From: Solilutibacter tolerans
Lineage (GTDB): Bacteria > Pseudomonadota > Gammaproteobacteria > Xanthomonadales > Xanthomonadaceae
Assembly: GCF_900155935.1 (NCBI RefSeq)
Contig: NZ_FTLW01000001.1
Span: forward strand, 248,001-312,000
DNA: 64,000 bases
Reading direction: 5' to 3'
The first letter of the stretch is position 1. Each line of letters begins with the position of its first letter. Both the position numbers and the translations under genes were made by a program. The notes beneath the pieces were generated by a model. It saw nothing but the letters and a program-made list of their open reading frames with translations, had not been told where the DNA came from and ran no database searches. Positions 26,725 to 33,798 of this stretch are shown here, piece by piece.

Positions 26725-27953
26725 TCTGGCTGCATGCGCGCAAGGGATTGATCGATGCGCGATTCCAGCGACGCGCGAAGCGAAGCGTCATCCACCATCG
26801 CCAGCACCTCGCGGCAAAACGCCACTGTCAGAATGCGACGGGCTTCGTCTTCCGGGATGCCGCGCGAGCGCAAATAGAACAGCGACGTCGCATCCAGTTG
26901 GCCGACGGTGGCACCGTGGGCGGCCTGCACTTCGTCGGCATGGATCACCAAGACCGGTTGGGTATCGATTTCGGCGTTATCGGACAACAATAGATTGCGA
27001 TTCTGCAGATTGGCCTGGCTGCCATCGGCGCCTGCATCGATGCGAATTCCGCCATGGAACACCGCGCGTGCACGGCCATCGGCCAAACCACGCCATGGCA
27101 ATTCGGTTTTGGTGTTGGCTGCGGCATGCACGATGCCGAGGCGGGTGTCGAGGTGGCGCTTGCCGTGCGCCATCAATATGCCGCCTGAATGCACGCGGGC
27201 GGATTCGCCTTGGAGCGTGATGTTGAGTTCGTGACGGGAAAGCGAAGCGCCTAACTCAAGATCCAGTCGGTCGTAGTTGGCCTTGGTGGCCAGCGTCGCG
27301 TCCGTGCGCAGGAAGCGCGTGGCGCGTGCGCCGTCATCTTGGACGCGTAGCTGTTTGAGCTGTGCGCGTTCACCGAGCGTGATCCGGAGGCGGCTGTTGT
27401 CTAGGTTGGCTTGGTCATTGCCCAACTGGTGCTCGACCAGTGTCAGTGCGGCGTTGGGCGCAAGTGAGATCGAGTGATGCAGATGGATGGCGCGATCTTC
27501 GCCGTCGGCAAGGTTGAGCGTGACCAGATGTAACGGCCTGTCGATGACGGCACTGGCCTCGATATGCGCGCCGTCCTTGGCCAGTTTCGTGTTGAGGTTG
27601 GCGAACACGTCATCGCCTGCGGGCTGCCAGGCGTTCGTCTCCGTGTCGATTTCGACCGAGGCATCGCGATCGTGGCCAAGTGTGAGGTCGAGGCCGGCCG
27701 GCAAGGCATCGATGTCCGACAACGCGACATCAAATTGCCCGTTCACGAAAACGATGCGAGGCGCGGGGATGCCTGTGATCCATTCGGCATCGGCTTTCAC
27801 GCATGATGCCGGCGCAAATGCGCGACGCTCGAATGCGCGCAACGGCGTGTACTTCCACGCCTCCGAGCGCGGGCCGGGCAAGCCGGCGTCGAGGATCGCG
27901 CGGGATCCCGCGTCGTCGTGGCCGGCGAGGAGAGAGTCAAGCAAGGCGCTCAT
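26721..27953 (-). CDS. sufD: Fe-S assembly scaffold protein SufD
   Basis: SufB paralogue of the SufBC2D scaffold. The true start is ATG 27953 (MSALLDSLLAGHDDAGSRAI), 2 bases after sufC; the same reading frame stays open far upstream but there it is the shadow of sufC. 410 residues. WKYTPLRAFERR is the N-terminal helical motif, followed by the right-handed beta-helix with LNITLQGESARVHSGGILM and a SufD-type end with the conserved ATSLFYLRSRGIPEDEARRI. SufD normally has a conserved His for cluster formation (HGATVGQLD segment visible). Confidence 0.93.
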   Translation of the reverse strand: MSALLDSLLAGHDDAGSRAILDAGLPGPRSEAWKYTPLRAFERRAFAPASCVKADAEWITGIPAPRIVFVNGQFDVALSDIDALPAGLDLTLGHDRDASVEIDTETNAWQPAGDDVFANLNTKLAKDGAHIEASAVIDRPLHLVTLNLADGEDRAIHLHHSISLAPNAALTLVEHQLGNDQANLDNSRLRITLGERAQLKQLRVQDDGARATRFLRTDATLATKANYDRLDLELGASLSRHELNITLQGESARVHSGGILMAHGKRHLDTRLGIVHAAANTKTELPWRGLADGRARAVFHGGIRIDAGADGSQANLQNRNLLLSDNAEIDTQPVLVIHADEVQAAHGATVGQLDATSLFYLRSRGIPEDEARRILTVAFCREVLAMVDDASLRASLESRIDQSLARMQPE

Positions 27954-27954
27954 G

Positions 27955-28716
27955 TCACGCAGCCTCGGGGGCAATGCGATCCTGCACCCAGGCGTAGCCG
28001 TGTTCTTCCAGCTTGAGCGCGAGTTCCGGGCCACCGCTTTCGACGATGCGGCCATCGGCCAGCACGTGCACCACGTCCGGCTTGATGTAATCGAGCAGGC
28101 GCTGGTAGTGGGTGATGACCAGGAACGCGCGATCGGGCGAACGCAACGCGTTGACGCCATCTGCGACGGCTTTGAGCGCATCGATGTCGAGGCCGGAGTC
28201 GGTTTCATCGAGGATCGCCAGCTTAGGCTCCAGCACCGCGAGCTGGAAGATCTCGTTGCGCTTCTTCTCGCCACCCGAAAAACCTTCGTTTACGCCGCGA
28301 TTGAGCAGCGTGTCCGGCAAGTGCAGCACCTTGATCTTTTCGCGCACCAGTTTCAGGAACTGCACGGAATCGAGCTCCGCCTCGCCACGCGCCTTGCGCT
28401 GCGCGTTGAGTGCGCTGCGCAGAAAGTAGGTGTTGTTCACGCCCGGAATTTCGACCGGGTACTGGAAGGCGAGGAACACGCCGTCCGCAGCGCGTTCCTC
28501 CGGCTCCTGCGTCAACAGGTCCTTGCCGTCGAAGCTCACGGTGCCTTCGGTGATGTCGTAGCCATCACGGCCCGCCAGCACGTTGCCCAGCGTGGATTTT
28601 CCCGCGCCATTCGGCCCCATGATGGCGTGCACTTCGCCCGGCTTCACGGTCAGCGAAAGGCCCTTTAGGATGTCGCGCTCACCGGCGCGCACGTGGAGGT
28701 TGTCGATCTTGAGCAT
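27955..28716 (-). CDS. sufC: Fe-S assembly ATPase SufC
   Basis: ABC-type ATPase of the SufBC2D complex. 253 residues: Walker A GPNGAGKST (about 35-43), Q-loop in FLAFQYPVEIPG, signature GFSGGEKKRNEIFQL, Walker B LAILDETDSGLDIDALK, H-loop in VITHYQRLLDYI. ATG 28716 (MLKIDNLHVRAGERDI) is preferred over 28752 because the extra residues are not found in SufC proteins. 36 bases separate it from sufB. Confidence 0.97.
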   Translation of the reverse strand: MLKIDNLHVRAGERDILKGLSLTVKPGEVHAIMGPNGAGKSTLGNVLAGRDGYDITEGTVSFDGKDLLTQEPEERAADGVFLAFQYPVEIPGVNNTYFLRSALNAQRKARGEAELDSVQFLKLVREKIKVLHLPDTLLNRGVNEGFSGGEKKRNEIFQLAVLEPKLAILDETDSGLDIDALKAVADGVNALRSPDRAFLVITHYQRLLDYIKPDVVHVLADGRIVESGGPELALKLEEHGYAWVQDRIAPEAA

Positions 28717-28752
28717 ATTGATTTCCGAATAATTTGAGCGTGAGGCAGACAA

Positions 28753-30219
28753 TCAGCCGACCGCACCTTCCAGCGAGACTTCCAGCAATTTTTTCGCTTC
28801 CACTGCGAATTCCATCGGCAATTCGCGGAAAACCTGTTTGCAGAAGCCGTCGACGATCATCGACACGGCGTCTTCCTCGCGAATGCCTCGCGAGCGGCAG
28901 TAGAACAGCTGGTCGTCGCTGATCTTGCTGGTCGTGGCCTCGTGTTCGACGGTCGCATCGCTGCGCTTCACCTCGATATAGGGGAAGGTATGCGCGCCGC
29001 ATTTCTTGCCGATCAGCAAGCTGTCACACTGCGTGTGGTTGCGCGCGTCTTCGGCACCGCGCTCGACCTTTACCAATCCGCGATACGTGTTTTGCCCGCG
29101 TCCCGCGCTGATACCTTTCGAAACGATCTTCGACTTGGTGCGCTTGCCGACGTGAATCATCTTGGTGCCGGTGTCGGCTTGCTGGCGGTGATGGGTCAAT
29201 GCGACGGAGTGGAACTCGCCGACGCTGTCATCGCCCAGCAACACGCAGCTGGGATACTTCCAGGTGACGGCGCTGCCGGTCTCGACTTGCGTCCACACCA
29301 CCTTGCTGCGTGCACCACGGCATTCGGCGCGTTTGGTCACGAAGTTGTAGATGCCGCCAACGCCGTTCTCATCGCCCGGGTACCAGTTCTGCACCGTGGA
29401 GTACTTGATCTCGGCATCTTCCAGCGTGACCAGCTCGACCACGGCAGCGTGCAATTGGTTTTCGTCGCGCATGGGCGCCGTACAACCTTCGAGATAAGAG
29501 ACGTAGCCCTTGTCTTCGCAGATGATCAGCGTGCGCTCGAACTGGCCGGTATGCCCGGCGTTGATGCGGAAGTAGGTGGAGAGCTCCATTGGGCTACGCA
29601 CGCCCTTGGGGATGAAGACGAAGCTGCCATCGGAGAACACGGCGGAGTTGAGCGCGGCGAAATAGTTGTCACCAACCGGCACCACGCTACCGAGGTATTG
29701 CTTCACCAGTTCCGGGTGTTCCTTGATGGCTTCCGACATCGAGCAAAAAATGATGCCCTTCTCGGCCAGTTCCTTGCGGAAGGTGGTGCCGACCGAGACC
29801 GAATCGAACACCGCATCCACCGCGACGCCGGCCAGCTTGGCGCGCTCGTGCAGCGGCACGCCCAGCTTGTCGTAGGTATCCAGCAGCTCCTGCGGCACTT
29901 CGTCAAGCGAGTTGTACTTCGCTTTCGGTGCGCTGTAATAAGAGAGTGCCTGGAAATCGATTGGCGCGATGTCGAGCTTCGCCCATTCGGGCATCGGCAT
30001 GGTCAGCCAATGGCGATATGCAGCGAGGCGCCATTCGGTCATCCACTCGGGCTCGTCCTTCTTGGCGGAAAGCGCACGGATGATGTCTTCGTTGAGGCCT
30101 GGCGGCAGGCTGTCGCTTTCGATCTCGGTGACGAAACCGGCGTCATACGTGCGACCGAGTCGCGCGTGGATGTCGGCGTTCTGCTGCGGTGCTTCGGCGA
30201 GGGGGGTCTGTGTGTTCAT
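28753..30219 (-). CDS. sufB: Fe-S assembly scaffold protein SufB
   Basis: Main scaffold subunit where [4Fe-4S] or [2Fe-2S] clusters form. 488 residues with [21 protein letters not shown]-type helices, [19 protein letters not shown] and the essential CTAP cysteine, and C-terminal KIRSDSAE-like region [25 protein letters not shown] lies 7 bases before ATG 30219, so this start is preferred over 30225. Normal length; the first enzyme gene of the operon, directly after the Rrf2 regulator. Confidence 0.96.
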   Translation of the reverse strand: MNTQTPLAEAPQQNADIHARLGRTYDAGFVTEIESDSLPPGLNEDIIRALSAKKDEPEWMTEWRLAAYRHWLTMPMPEWAKLDIAPIDFQALSYYSAPKAKYNSLDEVPQELLDTYDKLGVPLHERAKLAGVAVDAVFDSVSVGTTFRKELAEKGIIFCSMSEAIKEHPELVKQYLGSVVPVGDNYFAALNSAVFSDGSFVFIPKGVRSPMELSTYFRINAGHTGQFERTLIICEDKGYVSYLEGCTAPMRDENQLHAAVVELVTLEDAEIKYSTVQNWYPGDENGVGGIYNFVTKRAECRGARSKVVWTQVETGSAVTWKYPSCVLLGDDSVGEFHSVALTHHRQQADTGTKMIHVGKRTKSKIVSKGISAGRGQNTYRGLVKVERGAEDARNHTQCDSLLIGKKCGAHTFPYIEVKRSDATVEHEATTSKISDDQLFYCRSRGIREEDAVSMIVDGFCKQVFRELPMEFAVEAKKLLEVSLEGAVG

Positions 30220-30228
30220 GGTCATGCC

Positions 30229-30681
30229 TCAGGCGACGGCCAGGCGGACGGGAATGCGCTTGCTGGAGGACGATGCGACATCCCCATGCGCCATGTCATG
30301 CAAGCTGATCTCGCGCAGGGCCTTGGCGATCACGTCATTGACGCGCTGCCAATTGCTGCGCACGTTGCAGGAATCTTCGATCCCGCACTGGCCTTCGTGG
30401 ATGCTGCATTCGGTCATCGCCAGCGGGCCCTCCATCGCTTCGACGATGTCGGCTAACGACACATCACGCGCATCGCGGGCCAGACGATAGCCGCCATTGG
30501 CGCCGCGGAAGCCGTCGACCAAGCCGGCCTGCGCCAGCGGTTTAAGCACCTTGGCGGCGGTGGGCAGTTCGATGCCGGCGCGCTCTGCCAATTCGGCCGC
30601 ACTTAACACCGCATCGGGTGCGGCGGCGAGCACGGTCATGACGAGCGTGGCGTAATCAGTGAGTTTGGTGACGCGAAGCAT
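30229..30681 (-). CDS. Rrf2-family SUF operon transcriptional regulator (IscR-like)
   Basis: 150-residue Rrf2 regulator opening the SUF operon. N-terminal winged helix with the IscR recognition region (MLRVTKLTDYATLVMTVLA, GFRGANGGYRLARDA). Three cysteines in ECSIHEGQCGIEDSC (C92, C99, C105) can bind a [2Fe-2S] cluster, as in IscR. It is expected to sense cluster supply and repress its own operon through the inverted repeat overlapping the promoter. The SUF-type 'SufR/IscR-like' subgroup label is appropriate. Confidence 0.9.
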   Translation of the reverse strand: MLRVTKLTDYATLVMTVLAAAPDAVLSAAELAERAGIELPTAAKVLKPLAQAGLVDGFRGANGGYRLARDARDVSLADIVEAMEGPLAMTECSIHEGQCGIEDSCNVRSNWQRVNDVIAKALREISLHDMAHGDVASSSSKRIPVRLAVA

Positions 30682-30720
30682 GGCGGCGTGGCGTTGGCTG
30701 GCCGGTGGCGATCAAGATCT

Positions 30721-30762
30721 AATCAGTACCGTTATTGTACTGATTTGCAGGGCGTGCCTCAA
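30721..30762 (-). promoter_or_regulatory. SUF operon promoter and Rrf2-regulator operator
   Basis: On the minus strand: -35 TTGAGG (30762-30757), 17-bp spacer, -10 TACAAT (30739-30734). A perfect 9-bp inverted repeat AATCAGTAC / GTACTGATT (30721-30729 and 30737-30745, 7-bp spacer) spans 25 bp, the size of an IscR type 1 site, and contains most of the -10. Binding by the divergent Rrf2 regulator should shut off the promoter. The promoter lies 53-81 bases upstream of the regulator start. The opposite-strand SET gene begins at 30820. Confidence 0.82.
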
Positions 30763-30819
30763 TGGGCGGCAAGGGGAGGGTGTGATGGGTCACAATGGCG
30801 GCCCCGCAAGGAAACCAGC

Positions 30820-31317
30820 ATGGCCAAGACCAGCAAGCACAAGATCGAGCGTCGCCAGTCCAATATTCACGGCAACGGCGTGTTCGCCATTGAACCCATC
30901 GCCAAGGGTGAGCGCATCGTTCGCTACAAGGGCAAGCTACGCACCCACGAGGAAGTGGATGCCGAATACGGCGATGTCGACGAAGACGGGCACACCTTCC
31001 TGTTCACGCTGAATGATGACTATGTCATCGATGCGAACGTGGACGGCAACATCGCACGCTGGATCAACACCAGCTGCGAGCCCAATGCCGAAGCCGTGCT
31101 GGAAGAAAACACCAATGGCAAATCGCACAAGGACAAGGTGTATATCGAGGCCATCCGCGACATCAAGCCGGGCGAAGAGCTCTCTTACAACTACGGCATC
31201 GTGCTGGACGAGCCGCACACGCCTGCGTTGAAGAAATTGTGGGGATGTCGCTGCGGATCGCCCAAGTGCACGGGCACCATGTTGCAGCCCAAGCGCAAGC
31301 CGAAGAAAAAGAAGTGA
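30820..31317 (+). CDS. SET-domain protein-lysine methyltransferase
   Basis: 165-residue small SET protein. SET signatures: RRQSNIHGNGVFAIEPIAKG (opening strand), WINTSCEPNAEA (equivalent to NHSCxPN), ELSYNYGIVLD (ELTYDY), then a post-SET-like WGCRCGSPKCTGTM in which C-X-C...C could bind zinc with the SET cysteine. The basic tail KPKKKK ends it. ATG 30820 has AAGGAAA upstream; the earlier frame is the promoter region. SET proteins in bacteria can methylate histone-like proteins (for example NUE of Chlamydia). The lysine-rich HU at 33269 is the obvious candidate substrate, 2 kb away, but this is inference. Confidence 0.9.
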   Translation: MAKTSKHKIERRQSNIHGNGVFAIEPIAKGERIVRYKGKLRTHEEVDAEYGDVDEDGHTFLFTLNDDYVIDANVDGNIARWINTSCEPNAEAVLEENTNGKSHKDKVYIEAIRDIKPGEELSYNYGIVLDEPHTPALKKLWGCRCGSPKCTGTMLQPKRKPKKKK

Positions 31318-31350
31318 TTCGGGGCGCCTGCCGAACTGCTGATTGAATGC

Positions 31351-32001
31351 TCAGGGCGCAGCGGACAGCTGCGCCGAAGCAATGCGCCAAGCCTTCTGGT
31401 CTTCGCTGGCCCCATCGGCCACGGTGCGTTGCAGAACATATTCACCGCGATAGCGTTGCTCGCTGCCATCGGTGTTGCGCACGACCAGTGACACCGGGAC
31501 TTCGATATGGCGTTGTCCCGCGCCGGCATCGATAGGGCCGGGCTCACCTATTTCCACCGAGACGCCGCTGGTGGTGGCGAAATCCTGCGCGAATTGCTCC
31601 GCACTTACGCCGCTGGCCTGGCCCTCGCCGCGCCACAACGCATAGGCCGCTGTGTGGTTTCGCAGGTTGATGGCGGCGTAGTAGTCGCGGATCACGCGCA
31701 CGGCAGCATCTGCGCCGGGCTCGTTGCTGGTCTGCGCGGTGTCGGCGACCACATCGGGCTCTGCCATGGGGTCCGGCAAGGTTTCGGGTTCGATGCTGGC
31801 TTCCGCGGCATGCGGATTGCTGACTTCGCGCGGATCCGGCATGCCGGTGATCGAGCCGCCTTGTGCTGCGGGCGCAGGTAACACGGAGGTATCGCCATCT
31901 GCACCCGCCGCGGTTCCCGACTTGCCATCGCTACCGCCGCAAGCGGCAAGCATCAGGCTGGCGGCAAAGAGCATGACAAAGGAAAAACGAAGCATCTTCA
32001 A
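31351..32001 (-). CDS. Predicted lipoprotein of unknown function
   Basis: 216 residues. Signal peptide with a lipobox at LAAC (cysteine at about 21), followed by GGSDGKSG, so it should be lipidated; no Asp at +2 (Gly), suggesting outer-membrane sorting. A low-complexity linker rich in Pro/Ala/Glu (about 35-95) is followed by a C-terminal domain from about 98 with RVIRDYYAAINLRNHTAAYALW, a pattern like NTF2-like or SnoaL-like folds. Function unknown. Minus strand, 15 bases upstream of the small membrane-protein gene's stop, convergent with the SET gene. Confidence 0.75.
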   Translation of the reverse strand: MKMLRFSFVMLFAASLMLAACGGSDGKSGTAAGADGDTSVLPAPAAQGGSITGMPDPREVSNPHAAEASIEPETLPDPMAEPDVVADTAQTSNEPGADAAVRVIRDYYAAINLRNHTAAYALWRGEGQASGVSAEQFAQDFATTSGVSVEIGEPGPIDAGAGQRHIEVPVSLVVRNTDGSEQRYRGEYVLQRTVADGASEDQKAWRIASAQLSAAP

Positions 32002-32016
32002 GACATCATCCTTTGA

Positions 32017-32442
32017 TCAAAGTACGCGGCGACGTGGTTGCAGCCAAGCCAGCAACAGCCCCAGCAGCAACATCGCCACCGTTGAATAGGCGATCTGCTT
32101 CAGCACCAGCGATGCCGGCCACGGCTGCACTGCGAAATAGATGAGGTAGCCGGGGATGGTTGCGGCCAAGGCCATCAGCGCACCGAAGCGCAGGCCTTGC
32201 CGAACATCACTGGTGGGTGAGGGGTGGAAGGCGCGATATAGCGCGGTCAGGCCAAAGCCGATCCCCACGTGCGCCAGAAGCATCCACGGCAGGTAGCTTG
32301 CGCCCGCTTCAGGGCCGCGCACAAAGCCCGAGGGCACCAGCGCAGCGTAATCCGCCTGCAACAGCAGGCCGTGGATGATGAAGTCGAGCACCATGGCGGC
32401 GATGCTCATTACCACGCCGCAAAACCAAAAACGCTTGTCCAT
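32017..32442 (-). CDS. Small four-span membrane protein of unknown function
   Basis: 141 residues with four predicted spans: WFCGVVMSIAAMVLDFIIHG, YLPWMLLAHVGIGFGLTALY, LRFGALMALAATIPGYLIYF and IAYSTVAMLLLGLLLAWLQP, then a basic end. I chose ATG 32442 because GGGAGAAA lies 8 bases upstream; upstream codons are unlikely. No catalytic motif is recognisable. It precedes the lipoprotein gene in the same direction by 15 bases, so the two may be co-transcribed. Confidence 0.65.
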   Translation of the reverse strand: MDKRFWFCGVVMSIAAMVLDFIIHGLLLQADYAALVPSGFVRGPEAGASYLPWMLLAHVGIGFGLTALYRAFHPSPTSDVRQGLRFGALMALAATIPGYLIYFAVQPWPASLVLKQIAYSTVAMLLLGLLLAWLQPRRRVL

Positions 32443-32524
32443 GGGTTTCTCCCGGGCCAAGTCGCGATGCTAACCCGGGCGAGGCCAACGCAAGAAGAAT
32501 GTTCTGCGCGTATCGTGATTCAGG

Positions 32525-33118
32525 TCAGCGTCCAGGCTGAGAGCCAGGCGCTTGCTTCGCGCCCGCCTGCAACAACGGCCACGGGTTGTACGCGCCCGAC
32601 ATCGCATAGATCCCGTAATGCAGATGCGGCGGTGTACCGCGTGCATTGCCGGTGTCGCCGACGAAACCCAGTAGTCCTCCGGCTTCGACCAAGTCGAAGC
32701 GGGCGATGCCTGGCGCGAAGCCATCCAGGTGCGCGTAGTAGTGGCGCTCGCCACCGGGGCCAATCACCCAGACGTGTTTTCCGCCGATACCGTAGTCGTT
32801 GACGCTGCTCACCACGCCACGGGTGGCGCTGAGAACCGGCGTGCCGCGCTTGGCGAAGATATCCACGCCTTGATGTTTGCGTCCGCCGCTGCGCGCACCA
32901 CCCCAGGTGTCGGCGATGCGGCTGGCACGTATACCCTCGACTGGAACGGGCAACGCCGTGGGGGAGGGCATTCGTGACAACCGCCAAGCCTCGACGCTGG
33001 CCTGCGCCCAAGGCTTGTGCCACGCCCAATGAGCGGCCAATGCCAGCACCAGCAACGCGGCTGCCCAGCGTGCAAGGGATACGAGTGGAGAGGGTTTGCG
33101 CGGCATGAGGCTATCCAT
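32525..33118 (-). CDS. M23-family metallopeptidase (LytM-type), membrane anchored
   Basis: 197 residues with an N-terminal hydrophobic anchor (LVSLARWAAALLVLALAAHW) and a C-terminal M23 domain: zinc ligand motif HQGVDIF, HYYAHLDGF, and HLHYGIYA. All catalytic His residues are present, so it may be an active peptidoglycan endopeptidase and not a degenerate activator. Compact size with a single anchor suggests a periplasmic peptidoglycan hydrolase. Start 33118 or 33106 are both possible. Minus strand, divergent from nothing, upstream of the HU terminator. Confidence 0.85.
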   Translation of the reverse strand: MDSLMPRKPSPLVSLARWAAALLVLALAAHWAWHKPWAQASVEAWRLSRMPSPTALPVPVEGIRASRIADTWGGARSGGRKHQGVDIFAKRGTPVLSATRGVVSSVNDYGIGGKHVWVIGPGGERHYYAHLDGFAPGIARFDLVEAGGLLGFVGDTGNARGTPPHLHYGIYAMSGAYNPWPLLQAGAKQAPGSQPGR

Positions 33119-33191
33119 TGATGTCGCATCATCCTGCCCAAGACTTGTGCGCTGACGGTGAAGCGATCTGACTCTGTCCTATCGAAAGACA

Positions 33192-33225
33192 TGAAAAAAG
33201 CCGGAACCCGCAAGGGTTCCGGCTT
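33192..33225 (-). terminator. Rho-independent terminator after the HU gene
   Basis: Perfect 12-bp stem AAGCCGGAACCC / GGGTTCCGGCTT (33198-33209 with 33214-33225) with a GCAA tetraloop, followed on the minus strand by CTTTTTTCAT. It lies 44 bases after the HU stop. Confidence 0.94.
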
Positions 33226-33268
33226 CGAACCGGATCATCTGATCATCGCGCGTTGCCGCGCGGGTCCA

Positions 33269-33661
33269 TCAGACAGCGGCGTCTTTCAGCTTCTTCAGCG
33301 GACGGACTTTGACCTTCACCGACTTCGGGCGAGCCTTGAAGGTGACCTGTTCCTTGGTGAACGGGTTGATGCCCTTGCGCGCCGGACGTGCCGGGACTTC
33401 AACAGCGGTGATCTTGAACAGGCCCGGCATGGTGAAGGAGCCAGCGCCCTTCTTGCTCACGGAAGCATGCACGGTGCTTTCCAGCGCGGCAATGACGCTA
33501 CGCACGTCCTTGGCAGCGATGCTGGTGTACTCGGAGATGTGGGCGACCAGCGCGGACTTGCTCAACGCGTCCTTGATCGGCTTCATCGCCTTGGGAGCAG
33601 CTTTAGCAGCGGCTTTCGCGGGCGCCTTGGCAGGCTTCTTGGCGGCTTTCTTCGTGGCCAT
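33269..33661 (-). CDS. HU-family DNA-binding protein with a lysine/alanine/proline-rich N-terminal tail
   Basis: 130-residue nucleoid protein. The N-terminal 26 residues (ATKKAAKKPAKAPAKAAAKA...) are a Lys/Ala/Pro tail of the type found in eukaryotic histone H1 and in some bacterial HU proteins. From about 33 the HU core follows: SKSALVAHISEYTSIAAKDV, then the DNA-binding arm with PGLFKITAVEVPARPARKGINPFT, and a basic end. It binds DNA non-specifically and organises the nucleoid. A GAGGA site lies 11 bases upstream, and a strong terminator follows. Lysines in the tail are possible sites of methylation or acetylation. Confidence 0.93.
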   Translation of the reverse strand: MATKKAAKKPAKAPAKAAAKAAPKAMKPIKDALSKSALVAHISEYTSIAAKDVRSVIAALESTVHASVSKKGAGSFTMPGLFKITAVEVPARPARKGINPFTKEQVTFKARPKSVKVKVRPLKKLKDAAV

Positions 33662-33724
33662 GGGTTTCGAGTTCCTCGTCGAATGGAATGATGCGCGGTC
33701 GTTACCGGCAGCTCAATGTATTGC

Positions 33725-33753
33725 AATAAAAGCGCGCCGCCAAGAGTTTTCAA
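33725..33753 (-). promoter_or_regulatory. Probable sigma-70 promoter of the HU gene
   Basis: On the minus strand, -35 TTGAAA (33753-33748) and -10 TTTATT (33730-33725) are separated by 17 bp, about 65 bases upstream of the HU start. This is a prediction by consensus only (5 of 6 and 4 of 6 matches). Confidence 0.5.
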
Positions 33754-33798
33754 GCGGTTTTTTGCGGTTTTTTCGTGCGCGCCGACAAGCGGCGGGCA

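Noticed and set aside
26721-28274. A sufD reading extended upstream to 28274
   Set aside because: The first 107 codons lie within sufC and are Ser/Arg-rich noise; the SufD N-terminus begins at ATG 27953, two bases after sufC ends.
28942-30456. A 504-codon open frame on the plus strand opposite sufB
   Set aside because: It lies over the clear SufB coding sequence, has no domain pattern, and is explained by GC-rich codon bias of the minus-strand gene.
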